Shown here in pieces: positions 1 to 9,647 of a DNA stretch of 64,000 nucleotides. The first letter of the stretch is position 1; each line of letters opens with the position of its first letter. The notes under the pieces are model-generated. The model saw only the letters and a list, made by a program, of their open reading frames with translations. It searched no databases and was not told where the DNA came from. The stretch lies in the NCBI RefSeq assembly GCF_000613805.1, contig NZ_BAJR01000008.1:39439-103438 (forward strand), read 5' to 3'. This stretch comes from Phocaeicola paurosaccharolyticus JCM 15092. GTDB taxonomy: Bacteria; Bacteroidota; Bacteroidia; Bacteroidales; Bacteroidaceae. The position numbers were made by a program, and so were the translations under genes.

Positions 1-3000
1 ATGGTACACAGAAAAAAGCACATCTTACAGGTGCCATATCTACAGTTCCGGTAAATGAAATTCAAGACTTGACTTCAGGTAACCTTTCAAGCACACTTAG
101 TGGTTTGGTTAATGGTCTTAGCGTAAGTGGGGGTGAATCCAGACCAGGAGAAAATGCTCGTATTTATATACGTAACAGTGATGCTTTATCTTCTGTTGGT
201 GGTAATGCTCAAGAACCACTTTTCGTTATAGATGGTTTTATATATCCTAATGAGGTTAAGGTTGGAAACAACACAGAAAATCTTGGTTCTACAGCTTTCA
301 ATAATCTAGATCCTTCAGTTATCGAAAGTATCTCTGTATTAAAAGATGCAGCTGCTGCTGTTTATGGTGCTCGTGCTGCTAATGGTGTTATTTTAGTGAC
401 TACCAAAAAAGGTAAGATGGGCGCTCCTAAAATTGGCTATAGCGGATCATTCGGATTTACCGATGAGGTTTCCCGCCCAAAGATGCTGAGTGCATATCAA
501 TATGGAAGACTATATAACTCTATAGCTGCAGCAGATCCTAAAAGTACTACACTTGATCATCTATACGATCTTTTCCAAGCAGATGAGCTTGAAGCTATGA
601 AAGGATTGAATTATGATTTATTGGATAAGTATTGGGAAACCGGATTGACACAAAAACATAGCTTAAATGTTAGTGGAGCAACCGAAAAAGCTAACTATTT
701 TGCTGGTATATCATATTTTGATCAGTCTGGTAATTTAGGAAAACTTGATTATGACCGTTGGAATTACCGTGCTGGTGTAGATGTTAAGGTCAGCAAATGG
801 CTGAAAGCAAACTTACAGATCTCAGGCGACTATTCTAAGAAGAATAAGCCAAATGTAAAAGTAGGTGGTACTAATGATGAAAAGGATTACAACCTTCTAC
901 TCACTCATCCATATTATATCCCTGAAGAGGTTAATGGCTATGCTCTAGCATCTTATGGCCCTAGCAACCTTGAGAAGGACCAAGATCAGAACTACTCTTT
1001 CTATACTTTGCAAAACTCAGGGGATTATAGCAAATCTATGACCTCAAATTTGAATATCAACGGTAGTTTGGAATATGATTTCGGATGGAGTAATATATTG
1101 AAAGGACTTAATTTACGTCTCTCTTATTCTAAAAGTATAAGTACTGATAAGGGTAACCAATACGGTTCTTCATACAATATTTATAAGATGGCAATTCGTT
1201 CAGGTAGTGGACAGCATCTTTATACTCCTATTTACGGATATGATGAAGCTTACAACGAGTTGATGTCAGAGAGCAATTTCTTACTTGGAAATAATGGATC
1301 AGCAGTTCTAAATGGTGGTAGTGGAACAGGTTATCTATCACGTAATATGAATCGTACAGATAGCTATCAGATAAACTTAACAGCTTCATATAGCCGCCAA
1401 TTTGGTAAACACTCTATTTCTGGTTTGTTCTCAATTGAAAGATCTGAAACAGAGAATGAATACCTCTATGGATATGTAACAAATCCATATGAGTTTACAA
1501 CAGGTCAGTCAAACTCTGTAGGCTCAGGCAGTGAAATGTCTACAACATTTACTCGTGCTGAGTCAGGCTCATTGTCATATATCGGTCGTTTGAACTATGT
1601 ATACGCTGACAAATATCTTTTGGAATTCTTGTTCCGTACTGATGCATCAACAAAATTTGCACCTGAAAACTATTGGGGTTATTTCCCATCACTCTCTGCT
1701 GGATGGATTGTTTCACAAGAGGACTTTTTCAAGAATGTAAAATGGATTGATTATCTAAAATTACGTGGATCTTTCGGTCTAACAGGTCGTGATAATACTG
1801 TAGCATGGCAGTGGATGCAGACATATGCTACAGATAAAGATAAAGGTCCTGTTATTGGCGTTGGAACTGGAAATAATGCAGGTAGTCATATTACTCTTAA
1901 TAAGAAAAACTCTGCTGTAAACCGTGATGCACATTGGGATAAGTCTTATAAAGCAAATATCGGAGTTGATTTTAATGTACTTAATAATCGTCTATCTTTC
2001 AATATTGACGGATATTATGAATGGAACAGAGAGATGTTGTTGAACTATTCAGCATCAATCCCTGGTACAGTTGGTACTCAGTCTGCAAAGGTTAACTATG
2101 GAAAGATGGATAGCTATGGAGTTGAATTGTCTGCTACATGGAGAGATCGTATCGGTAAGGACTTTAAATATAAAATTGGAGTTAATACGGGATATACAGA
2201 CAATAAAGTATTGCTTATGGACTGGGAGACAGACTATATCTATCGCCAGATTCAGAAAGATGGTCGTACAGATGTTGGAACATGGGGTATGCAGTGTTTA
2301 GGAATGTTCCGTTCTTTCCAGGATATAGAGGAGTATTTTGCTAAATATAACATCACATCATATATGGGCAAAACAAAAGATCAGGTTAGACCAGGTATGT
2401 TGATCTACAAAGATGTACGTGGTAAACAACAACCTGACGGTACATATTTAGGTCCTGATGGTATCGTTAGTGATGAAGATGATCAAGTAAGACTTTCAAA
2501 TCGTTCAAATCCTTATGGATTTACAACAAATCTAGGTGCAGAATGGAAAGGCATCTCTATCTCAGCTCAACTATCAGCTAGTTGGGGAGGTTACAGCGTT
2601 TTACCTACATCTGTTTTGAAGACAGGTTCATCAATAGAGATGACAAATATGCCATCTTTCTGGAACCCTGATAATATGTATTCTTACCAGAATGTATACG
2701 ATAATGCAGGTAACTTGGTTGTTGTTGAAAATCGTGATGCTAAATATCCTAACTTACAGTATGCAACTGTAAATAGTGTGGCATCTACTTTTTGGAGAAT
2801 AAGCGGAACACAGGTTAGACTTAATAATCTTACTCTAGCTTACACTATTCCATCAAGATTCACTAAACTAGCTGGAATTGAGAGCTGTAGATTAAATGTT
2901 ACAGGTCAGAATTTATTGAGTTTGTACAATCCTTATCCTGAAAACTTCATGGACCCAATGATGAGTTATGGAAGTTATCCAACTTTGAGAAAGTTTACTA

Positions 3001-3023
3001 TTGGTGTTAATCTAACATTCTAA
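1..3023 (+). CDS. SusC-type TonB-dependent outer-membrane transporter (5' partial)
   Basis: The frame is open from the first base (partial Tyr codon, then GTQKKA from base 3), so the gene starts upstream; the signal peptide and most of the N-terminal carboxypeptidase-like domain are outside. About 1006 residues remain. The typical SusC junction (YGTQKKAHLTGAIS) is followed by the plug domain, with EPLFVIDGFIYPNE, VIESISVLKDAAAAVYGARA and ANGVILVTTKKGK near residues 80-140, then a long beta-barrel ending in FTIGVNLTF, a typical outer-membrane C-terminus with terminal Phe. The protein would import glycan fragments across the outer membrane using TonB energy, capped by the SusD lipoprotein encoded 7 bp downstream. 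Family assignment is certain; RG-II as substrate is inferred from the linked enzymes. An internal TTG at 69 is not a real start. Confidence 0.96.
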   Translation, partial: GTQKKAHLTGAISTVPVNEIQDLTSGNLSSTLSGLVNGLSVSGGESRPGENARIYIRNSDALSSVGGNAQEPLFVIDGFIYPNEVKVGNNTENLGSTAFNNLDPSVIESISVLKDAAAAVYGARAANGVILVTTKKGKMGAPKIGYSGSFGFTDEVSRPKMLSAYQYGRLYNSIAAADPKSTTLDHLYDLFQADELEAMKGLNYDLLDKYWETGLTQKHSLNVSGATEKANYFAGISYFDQSGNLGKLDYDRWNYRAGVDVKVSKWLKANLQISGDYSKKNKPNVKVGGTNDEKDYNLLLTHPYYIPEEVNGYALASYGPSNLEKDQDQNYSFYTLQNSGDYSKSMTSNLNINGSLEYDFGWSNILKGLNLRLSYSKSISTDKGNQYGSSYNIYKMAIRSGSGQHLYTPIYGYDEAYNELMSESNFLLGNNGSAVLNGGSGTGYLSRNMNRTDSYQINLTASYSRQFGKHSISGLFSIERSETENEYLYGYVTNPYEFTTGQSNSVGSGSEMSTTFTRAESGSLSYIGRLNYVYADKYLLEFLFRTDASTKFAPENYWGYFPSLSAGWIVSQEDFFKNVKWIDYLKLRGSFGLTGRDNTVAWQWMQTYATDKDKGPVIGVGTGNNAGSHITLNKKNSAVNRDAHWDKSYKANIGVDFNVLNNRLSFNIDGYYEWNREMLLNYSASIPGTVGTQSAKVNYGKMDSYGVELSATWRDRIGKDFKYKIGVNTGYTDNKVLLMDWETDYIYRQIQKDGRTDVGTWGMQCLGMFRSFQDIEEYFAKYNITSYMGKTKDQVRPGMLIYKDVRGKQQPDGTYLGPDGIVSDEDDQVRLSNRSNPYGFTTNLGAEWKGISISAQLSASWGGYSVLPTSVLKTGSSIEMTNMPSFWNPDNMYSYQNVYDNAGNLVVVENRDAKYPNLQYATVNSVASTFWRISGTQVRLNNLTLAYTIPSRFTKLAGIESCRLNVTGQNLLSLYNPYPENFMDPMMSYGSYPTLRKFTIGVNLTF

Positions 3024-3030
3024 AGACAAT

Positions 3031-5250
3031 ATGAAAAGAAAAAATATAGCAGTTTTAGGCATTGCTTTGATGACAACATTTGCTTTCTCATCATGCAGTG
3101 ACTCCTTTCTGCAGGAGTTAAAGAACTATGATATGACAAACTCTGAAGCATACAACTATTACAGTGGTGCTAAAGGACGTTTGGATGACATTATTTATTG
3201 GTCATTGCCAAGTGCAAATGATACACCAAACTGGAAATATGGAAGTTCCGGTTTGTCTGATGACCATTCAAAAGCAACGGAAGAATATGCTGGATTCAGT
3301 CCTTTTGTTGACCCTGAAAAACCTATGAAGTCACTTTCCGGTGGTCTTCAAGAAGTTCCAGACTATTTTAACGGAACTGATAATGGAAATATTCAGTATA
3401 TGACATGGGGACGTATCCGTAATATCAATGATGCTATTGCGGGAATAGAAGGAAGCACACTTAGTGATAAAGAGAAAAATGAATTATTAGGTCAAGCTTA
3501 TTTCTTCCGTGCATGGTGCTACTATCTGATGGTTAAATGGTATGGTGGTGTTCCAATCATTACAGAAGTACAAGACCCTGTTGAGACTTCAGTTGTACCT
3601 CGTTCATCAACTAAAGCTTGTATTGATTTTATCTGTTCAGACCTTGATAAAGCAGCCGAGATGCTTGCACCATTCACAACTAATGGTGGATGGAACTCTG
3701 AGAATTACGGACGTGTTACATCCGGTACAGCTTTAGCATTGAAGGGTAGAGTACTTATATTGTGGGCTAGTCCTCTCTTTAACCGTGCTAATGATAAGAC
3801 AAGATGGGAGACAGCATATGATGTAATATCTAAATCTATTCCTGTAATTGAGTCATGTGGAAATGCACTAGTAGCTGAAGGCAATGGAGGCAACTATGCA
3901 AAGAATTGGGCTAATATTTTCGTAACTTGTGATAACAATCCTGAAGCTATATTCTTTACTAAGTATAACACAATTGCTGATGGAGGTGCACCTGATTATA
4001 GCCGTAACAATACATGGGAAAATGGAATACGTCCAAGTAATGCTAATGGAGGTGGTGGAAAAACTCCTTCTTCTATGATTATTGATATGTTCCCTATGGC
4101 AGATGGAAAACGTCCTGCTACATGTAATACATACTCTCTGCTAGAGGCTTCTGAAGAGGGATATGATCCTAATTATCCATTTATGAACCGCGATCAGCGT
4201 TTCTACCGTACTTTTGCTTTCCCTGGAGTTAGATGGACATTTAATGGTGACCCACGTAATACAGGAAACAATAACCCATATGATGGAAGTACTTATGAAC
4301 TTTGGAATTATGTATGGTATACAAGTGCTGAAGACCGTAACAACATAGAGAGCACTAAGCAGTATGGATCAGATAATCTTCTTGCTAATGCAAAGGGTAT
4401 GTATGTACGTAAGCGTTCTGATGATAAGGATATAAATGGCTCTCCACTATATGAATTTGAGGCTTCAAGCCGTGGATTCAAACGTTCTGCTGCTCCATAT
4501 ATTGAAATAAGATATGCTGAAGTTATTCTAAATTTAGCTGAGGCTGCATGTAACTCTGGCAACTTAAGTGTTGCTGTAGATCAACTAAAACGTATCCGTT
4601 CACGTGTTGGTTATACTGCAGACAACAACTACGGTCTTCAGGCTAATCTAACTTCTAGTGAGGCAGCTTGTATGTCAGCTATCCTTTATGAACGTCAGAT
4701 AGAGTTTGCTTATGAGGGAAAACGTTTTGATGATCTTCGTCGTTGGATGTTATTTGATGGTGGAGCTGGTCATGTTGAAGGAGCACCAACATCATGGACA
4801 CTTACAGGTTGGGGTGGAAACACATGTACTTATCTAGGTTTCACACCACTAAACGGAAAACGCCGTGAGATAATTGAATTCCGCGTAAAGAGTGATTATA
4901 AAGGAGGTCTTGGAGGTAAAGAATGGACAATAGGTGGAACAAATCCTGATCCATTGAGTGGCATAGCAAGACCAACTGCAATTAACTTCAGCCAGGCTCC
5001 AAATAAGGTAGGCCCTTGGCTTGAGGCTTTGAAGACTTGGTATTCTACTTATCTTGAAAGAAATACTAAGAAGGGAGATTCTTATGATTCTAATCATATC
5101 CCTCTTTATATGAATTTCGAGCCATACTACTATTTCCTTGGCCTTGGTCAGAAGGCACAGACTGTTAATACAGCGTTGGAACAGAACATTGGATGGCAAG
5201 ACTATAACAAGGGTGGAACGAATGGTACATTTGACCCTTTAGCAGAATAA
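3031..5250 (+). CDS. SusD/RagB-type surface glycan-binding lipoprotein
   Basis: The 739-residue protein begins with a lipoprotein signal peptide whose lipobox (FSSC) places the acylated Cys at residue 22. The N-terminal half has the TPR-like helices of RagB/SusD proteins (LGQAYFFRAWCYYLMVKWYG). The C-terminal SusD domain is recognisable by YIEIRYAEVILNLAEAACNS, LKRIRSR and ERQIEFAYEGKRFDDLRRW. It lies 7 bp after susC and is the last gene before a strong terminator, so the pair forms the 3' end of a transcript. The product would sit on the cell surface, bind the glycan and form the lid of the SusC channel. It is longer than many SusD proteins (often 500-600 residues), which is common for large pectic ligands. 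Confidence 0.96.
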   Translation: MKRKNIAVLGIALMTTFAFSSCSDSFLQELKNYDMTNSEAYNYYSGAKGRLDDIIYWSLPSANDTPNWKYGSSGLSDDHSKATEEYAGFSPFVDPEKPMKSLSGGLQEVPDYFNGTDNGNIQYMTWGRIRNINDAIAGIEGSTLSDKEKNELLGQAYFFRAWCYYLMVKWYGGVPIITEVQDPVETSVVPRSSTKACIDFICSDLDKAAEMLAPFTTNGGWNSENYGRVTSGTALALKGRVLILWASPLFNRANDKTRWETAYDVISKSIPVIESCGNALVAEGNGGNYAKNWANIFVTCDNNPEAIFFTKYNTIADGGAPDYSRNNTWENGIRPSNANGGGGKTPSSMIIDMFPMADGKRPATCNTYSLLEASEEGYDPNYPFMNRDQRFYRTFAFPGVRWTFNGDPRNTGNNNPYDGSTYELWNYVWYTSAEDRNNIESTKQYGSDNLLANAKGMYVRKRSDDKDINGSPLYEFEASSRGFKRSAAPYIEIRYAEVILNLAEAACNSGNLSVAVDQLKRIRSRVGYTADNNYGLQANLTSSEAACMSAILYERQIEFAYEGKRFDDLRRWMLFDGGAGHVEGAPTSWTLTGWGGNTCTYLGFTPLNGKRREIIEFRVKSDYKGGLGGKEWTIGGTNPDPLSGIARPTAINFSQAPNKVGPWLEALKTWYSTYLERNTKKGDSYDSNHIPLYMNFEPYYYFLGLGQKAQTVNTALEQNIGWQDYNKGGTNGTFDPLAE

Positions 5251-5268
5251 AATAAATATTTATAAATT

Positions 5269-5315
5269 GAGTCTGGTAAGAACTTTTGTACTTACCAGAC
5301 TCTTTTTTATTTTTA
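5269..5315 (+). terminator. Rho-independent terminator of the susCD transcript
   Basis: A perfect 12-bp inverted repeat (GAGTCTGGTAAG at 5269-5280, CTTACCAGACTC at 5291-5302) encloses a 10-nt loop and is followed at once by a T-rich run (TTTTTTATTTTT). It lies 19 bp after the SusD stop codon. Confidence 0.92.
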
Positions 5316-5408
5316 TATTTATAAAAGGCGAAAAGCATGATTACAAATATGAATTATGAGCGTCTATATAATATATAAAGAATTACAACGCAAAAATAAG
5401 AATATGAT

Positions 5409-7146
5409 ATGAGGAAAAAGAGATTGATATTTGCAATGTGTATTGCATCATTTTTGCAACTAATATTGCAAAAGCACAATATCCTGTGATAACAGATGAG
5501 GCTAAGCAGAAATTTGATGAGATGAAAAAGGAGTTGAACAGCAGCTCTGATTCAGCATGGGCAAAAGCTTTGCCAATAGTAATGAAAGAGGCAACTCAAG
5601 GTCGTCCATATGTGCCATGGGCAAGTCGTCCTTACGATCTTGTACAGGCAAAGATTCCTGCATTCCCTGGAGCAGAGGGTGGTGGTATGTTTACAGCCGG
5701 AGGACGTGGCGGTAAAGTTATTACTGTGACTAACTTGAATGACAATGGTCCTGGATCTTTTCGTGAAGCTTGTGAGACCGGAGGAGCAAGAATTATAGTA
5801 TTTAATGTTTCAGGTATTATAAAATTGAGCAAACCGATAATAGTACGTGCTCCATATATTACAATAGCAGGACAGACTGCTCCCGGAGATGGTGTATGTA
5901 TTGCAGGTGAATCTTTCTGGGTAAATACTCATGATGTTATTGTACGTCATATGCGTTTCCGCAGAGGAGAGACAAAAGTACATCATCGTGATGATTCATT
6001 CGGAGGTAATCCTGTAGGTAACATTATGATTGACCACTGCTCATGTACATGGGGACTTGACGAGAATATATCTTTTTATCGTCACATGTATGACCCAAGT
6101 GAAGGTCAATACAAAAGCACAGATGAGAAACTTCCTACTGTAAATGTTACAATACAAAATACTATATCAGCAAAGGCTCTTGATACATACAATCATGCAT
6201 TTGGTAGTACACTTGGTGGAGAGAACTGTGCTTTCGTACGCAATCTATGGGCTAGTAACTCTGGCCGTAACCCATCAATAGGATGGAATGGTATATTCAA
6301 TTTTGTAAACAATGTAGTATATAACTGGGTACATCGTTCATCAGATGGTGGTGACTATACAGCAATGTTCAATATGATAAACAACTATTATAAGCCGGGA
6401 CCTGCAACACCAAAGACAACTAATGTTGGACACAGAATTCTAAAACCTGAAGCAGGAAGAAGTAAACTTGACCATAAGGTATATGGTAGAGTCTTTGCAG
6501 AAGGTAATGTTATGGAGGGATACCCTGAGATAACAAAAAATAACTGGAATGGAGGTATTCAGATTGAGGAACAGAACAATACAGATGGTCATACGGGCTA
6601 TATGAAATCAAATGAGCCTTTTACTATGCCTTTTGTTAATATAATGTCAGCAGATGAGGCATATAGTTACGTCCTTAAGAATGTGGGTGCTACTATTCCT
6701 TGCCGTGATATCGTAGATGAACGTATTGTTGATGAGGTTAAGACAAATGTACCATATTATGTGAAGAAGTTACCTAAAGATGCATATGGTGATGTTAGCG
6801 GTTTGTCAGATAAGTCTCAAGATAAAGATGGCTATTTCAAATATCGTAGAATGGACAAAGACTCTTATAAGATTGGTATCATAACCGATGTTCGCCAGAT
6901 GGGAGGATATCCTGAATATAAAGGAGAAAAGTACATTGATAGCGATATTGATGGAATGCCTGATGCATGGGAAAAGGCTAATGGTTGAATCCACTAGACG
7001 CTTCAGATGCAAACGGAGACTGCAACGGTGATGGATATACTAACATAGAGAAGTATATTAATGGTATCAGCACTAGCAGTAAGATTGATTGGAGAAATCT
7101 GAATAACAATTATGATACTCTTGCCTCAAAAGGTAAGTTGATGTAA
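5409..7146 (+). CDS. PL1-family pectate lyase, secreted (two frameshifts as sequenced)
   Basis: Restoring one T in the T5 run at 5451-5455 and one T at 6985-6986 gives a 579-residue protein. It starts at ATG 5409 with signal peptide MRKKRLIFAMCIASF and ends at 7146. As sequenced, the main open frame runs from GTG 5438 to 6988 and has lost both the signal peptide and the C-terminus. The core is a right-handed beta-helix pectate lyase with AFPGAEGGG, GRGGKVITVTNLND, ITIAGQTAPGDG, RHMRFRRG, IDHCSCTWGLDE and LDTYNHAFG. The tail has a calcium-binding-type repeat (DSDIDGMPDAWE, then DCNGDGYTNIEKYI after the second shift). It should cleave alpha-1,4-galacturonan by beta-elimination. It is a paralogue of the gene at 55725. 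The DUF3826 gene follows by 29 bp. The function call is strong; the break is probably a consensus error. Confidence 0.88.
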
Positions 7147-7175
7147 TATTTTTGGCAATAAATAATTAATCTGAT

Positions 7176-7838
7176 ATGAGAAAAGTAATATTATCATTAG
7201 TTATGTTGTTTGTGGCATTTGCCGTACAAGCTGTGGAACTTGATAAAGAGGAACGCGATACGGCATATGTCTCATCTATAGTGAAACGTTCGAAAAAGAT
7301 TGTTGATAAACTGAATATAACTGATAAAGCTTCTATAGAGTCTGTTACAACAATAATTGCTAATCGCTATTTTAAACTTAATGATATCTACACTGCCCGT
7401 GACAATAAAGTAAAAGAAGCTAAGAATAGTCTTACAGGTCAGGCAAAAGAGAGTGCAATTAAGTCGGCTGAAGATGAGAAAGATTCAAAACTTTATCGTT
7501 CTCATTTTGCTTTTACAGCCGATTTGTCACTTTATCTTGATGGAAAGCAGATAGATGATGTTAAAGATGGAATGACATACAATGTGGTAGATGTAACATA
7601 TAAAGCAACTGTTGATATGATACCTTCTCTTAAGAATGAGGAGAAGGCTCAGATTAAAGTTTGGCTGATAGAAGCTCGTGAATTGGCTATCGATGCCGAA
7701 TCATCAAATAAAAAGCATGAAGTTTTTGGAAAGTATAAAGGTAGAATAAATAATTATCTATCTAAACGTGGTTATGATTTAGTGAAAGAGAGAGAAGCAT
7801 GGTATGAGCGAATAAAAGCTCGTGGTGGTTCTATCTGA
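7176..7838 (+). CDS. DUF3826-family secreted protein of pectin loci
   Basis: The 220-residue protein has a Sec signal peptide (MRKVILSLVMLFVAFAVQAV) and a mostly helical, highly charged mature part (INRYFKL-type N-terminal helix, central STKSLTGQAKES-like region, C-terminal AWYERIKARGGSI). I recognise it as DUF3826, a family seen repeatedly beside PL1 pectate lyases in Bacteroidota loci; no biochemical function is known to me. It follows the PL1 gene by 29 bp and precedes a terminator, so the two are probably co-transcribed. A periplasmic or surface accessory role in pectin breakdown is inference from context. Confidence 0.8.
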   Translation: MRKVILSLVMLFVAFAVQAVELDKEERDTAYVSSIVKRSKKIVDKLNITDKASIESVTTIIANRYFKLNDIYTARDNKVKEAKNSLTGQAKESAIKSAEDEKDSKLYRSHFAFTADLSLYLDGKQIDDVKDGMTYNVVDVTYKATVDMIPSLKNEEKAQIKVWLIEARELAIDAESSNKKHEVFGKYKGRINNYLSKRGYDLVKEREAWYERIKARGGSI

Positions 7839-7864
7839 TTTGATTTAGGGTTTTATTATTTAGC

Positions 7865-7909
7865 AAGAGCCTGTCTGATTTTTATCGGATAGGCTCTTAT
7901 TATTTTATA
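7865..7909 (+). terminator. Rho-independent terminator after the PL1-DUF3826 unit
   Basis: The 13-bp stem GAGCCTGTCTGAT / ATCGGATAGGCTC (two G-U pairs in RNA, with AA/TT extending its base) closes on a TTTT loop and is followed by ATTATTTTATAG. It begins 26 bp after the DUF3826 stop. Confidence 0.85.
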
Positions 7910-8166
7910 GTTTTATCCATATAAGAATAATATTAAAATGTTACTTAATGTAATTTTGTGTTCTTAATGAATGGTAAAACATATATATTTGTTTCATGAA
8001 ATTTATACTAGAGAAAAACACTTATACTCATCCTATAGGCCATATAGCTGTATTCAGTAATAAAATAGCTTATTTATTTGATGAAATCAATTTTGCGGAG
8101 TGCGAAAAGATAGATATGTTACTTATGAGTTTGTCTATCAACTCTTCACTTTATAATGTTTAGCTT
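7910..8166 (+). promoter_or_regulatory. Intergenic region with a probable promoter for the symporter/GH operon
   Basis: A perfect Bacteroidota -7 box, TATATTTG, lies at 7984-7991. A TTTG at 7955-7958 is the nearest -33 candidate, but the 25-bp spacing is longer than the usual 19-21. A 55-codon open frame (ATG 7996 to TAG 8163, starting MKFILEKNTYTHPIG) lies directly downstream. If the promoter is real, that frame would be almost leaderless, and I recognise no family in it. The simplest reading is a ~165-nt 5' leader before the symporter gene at 8167. Promoter confidence is moderate; the small frame is weak. Confidence 0.45.
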
Positions 8167-9600
8167 ATGCATTTGATAGATATCTTAGTCTTTCTACTCT
8201 TTACAGGAGGTATCGTTGTTTTCGGTTGTTCTTTCTTCAACAGAAAAAGCTCATCAGATGAGTTTACCAATGCAGGCAGTAACATCCCAGGATGGGTTGT
8301 TGGTATGAGTATTTTTGCAACCTATGTAAGCAGTATAAGTTATCTTGGCTATCCGGGTAAAGCTTTTGCCGGCGATTGGAATGCATTTGTTTTCAGTCTT
8401 AGTATACCTTTTGCTTCATATTTTGCAGCCAAATATTTTGTACCATTCTATAGATCTCAATCTTCTATTTCTGCCTACTCATTCTTGGAAAAGAGATTTG
8501 GTAGATGGGCAAGATTGTATGCATCTTCCTGTTATCTGCTTACGCAGGTAGCTCGTATGGGTAGTATCTTATATCTTCTTGCGCTGCCAATGAATCAGCT
8601 CTTCGGATGGGATATACCTACAGTTATAGTCGTTACAAGCATTATGATAGTTATATATAGCATAGTAGGTGGCATTAAGGCTGTAATATGGACAGAGGCT
8701 ATTCAGGGAATAATACTTATAGTAGGAGCATTGGTATGCCTTGTCGTGTTGCTATTCAGCATGCCTGAAGGCCCTTTACAGACTTTTGAGATAGGCATGA
8801 AATATAATAAATTCAGCCTTGGAAGTTTTGGCGCAGAACTGGATAAGAGTACTTTCTGGGTCTGTTTGATATATGGTATATTTACTAACCTGCAGAACTA
8901 TGGTATTGACCAGAACTATGTTCAGAGATATCATACAGCTAAGAACGAAAAGGAAGCGAAGTTCTCAGCACTTTTTGGAGGATATCTTTTCATACCTGTA
9001 AGTGCGGTCTTCTTTCTTATAGGCACTGCTCTTTTTGCTTACTTTAAGGTATATCCAGATCTATTGCCTCCGGGTACAAAAGCTGACTATGTATTTCCAT
9101 TTTTCATTGTTAACAAATTGCCGGTTGGACTGACTGGTTTGCTTATAGCAAGTATATTTGCGGCAGGCATGAGCACCATTGCTACCAGTGTAACAAGTAG
9201 TAGTACAATTCTTATGACCGATTTCTACTCTATGATAAGGAAAAAAGCTGGAGATAAGGAGAAACTTATGGTACTAAAGTTAGGCAGTTTGTTGATTGGA
9301 CTGCTAGGTATATTTGTAGCTATAGCCTTTCTTCAGGTTGATAGTGCATTGGACGCATGGTGGGCATTGAGTAGCATATTCAGTGGAGGCATGTTAGGAC
9401 TCTTTCTTATTGGTTATATGAGTAAGAAAGTTCGTAATATAGATGCTATGATTGGTGTTGCTTGTGGAGTAATCCTGGTTATATGGATTGTTCTAAGCTC
9501 ATATGTTCATGCAAATCTAGCTATCGTTTTTGGTACTATACTTATTTTCCTTGTAGGATTTCTATCTTCTAAATTAATAGGAAATATCAGCAAGAAATGA
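8167..9600 (+). CDS. Sodium/solute symporter (SSS family)
   Basis: The 477-residue polytopic inner-membrane protein has about 13 predicted hydrophobic helices. Features typical of the SSS family are an early TYVSSISYLGYPG segment, IVGGIKAVIWTEAIQG in the middle, and FAAGMSTIATSVTSSST near residue 340, which corresponds to the family's sodium-site helix. It is first in a long operon and is followed 47 bp later by a GH43 lipoprotein gene. In context it would carry a sugar or acid released from RG-II (Kdo, DHA, apiose, rhamnose and galacturonate are candidates) into the cytoplasm with sodium. Family is certain; substrate is unknown. Confidence 0.92.
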   Translation: MHLIDILVFLLFTGGIVVFGCSFFNRKSSSDEFTNAGSNIPGWVVGMSIFATYVSSISYLGYPGKAFAGDWNAFVFSLSIPFASYFAAKYFVPFYRSQSSISAYSFLEKRFGRWARLYASSCYLLTQVARMGSILYLLALPMNQLFGWDIPTVIVVTSIMIVIYSIVGGIKAVIWTEAIQGIILIVGALVCLVVLLFSMPEGPLQTFEIGMKYNKFSLGSFGAELDKSTFWVCLIYGIFTNLQNYGIDQNYVQRYHTAKNEKEAKFSALFGGYLFIPVSAVFFLIGTALFAYFKVYPDLLPPGTKADYVFPFFIVNKLPVGLTGLLIASIFAAGMSTIATSVTSSSTILMTDFYSMIRKKAGDKEKLMVLKLGSLLIGLLGIFVAIAFLQVDSALDAWWALSSIFSGGMLGLFLIGYMSKKVRNIDAMIGVACGVILVIWIVLSSYVHANLAIVFGTILIFLVGFLSSKLIGNISKK

Positions 9601-9647
9601 GTACATAGAGCAAGGTATCTCGTCTTTTCATAAATTATCAATAGTTT

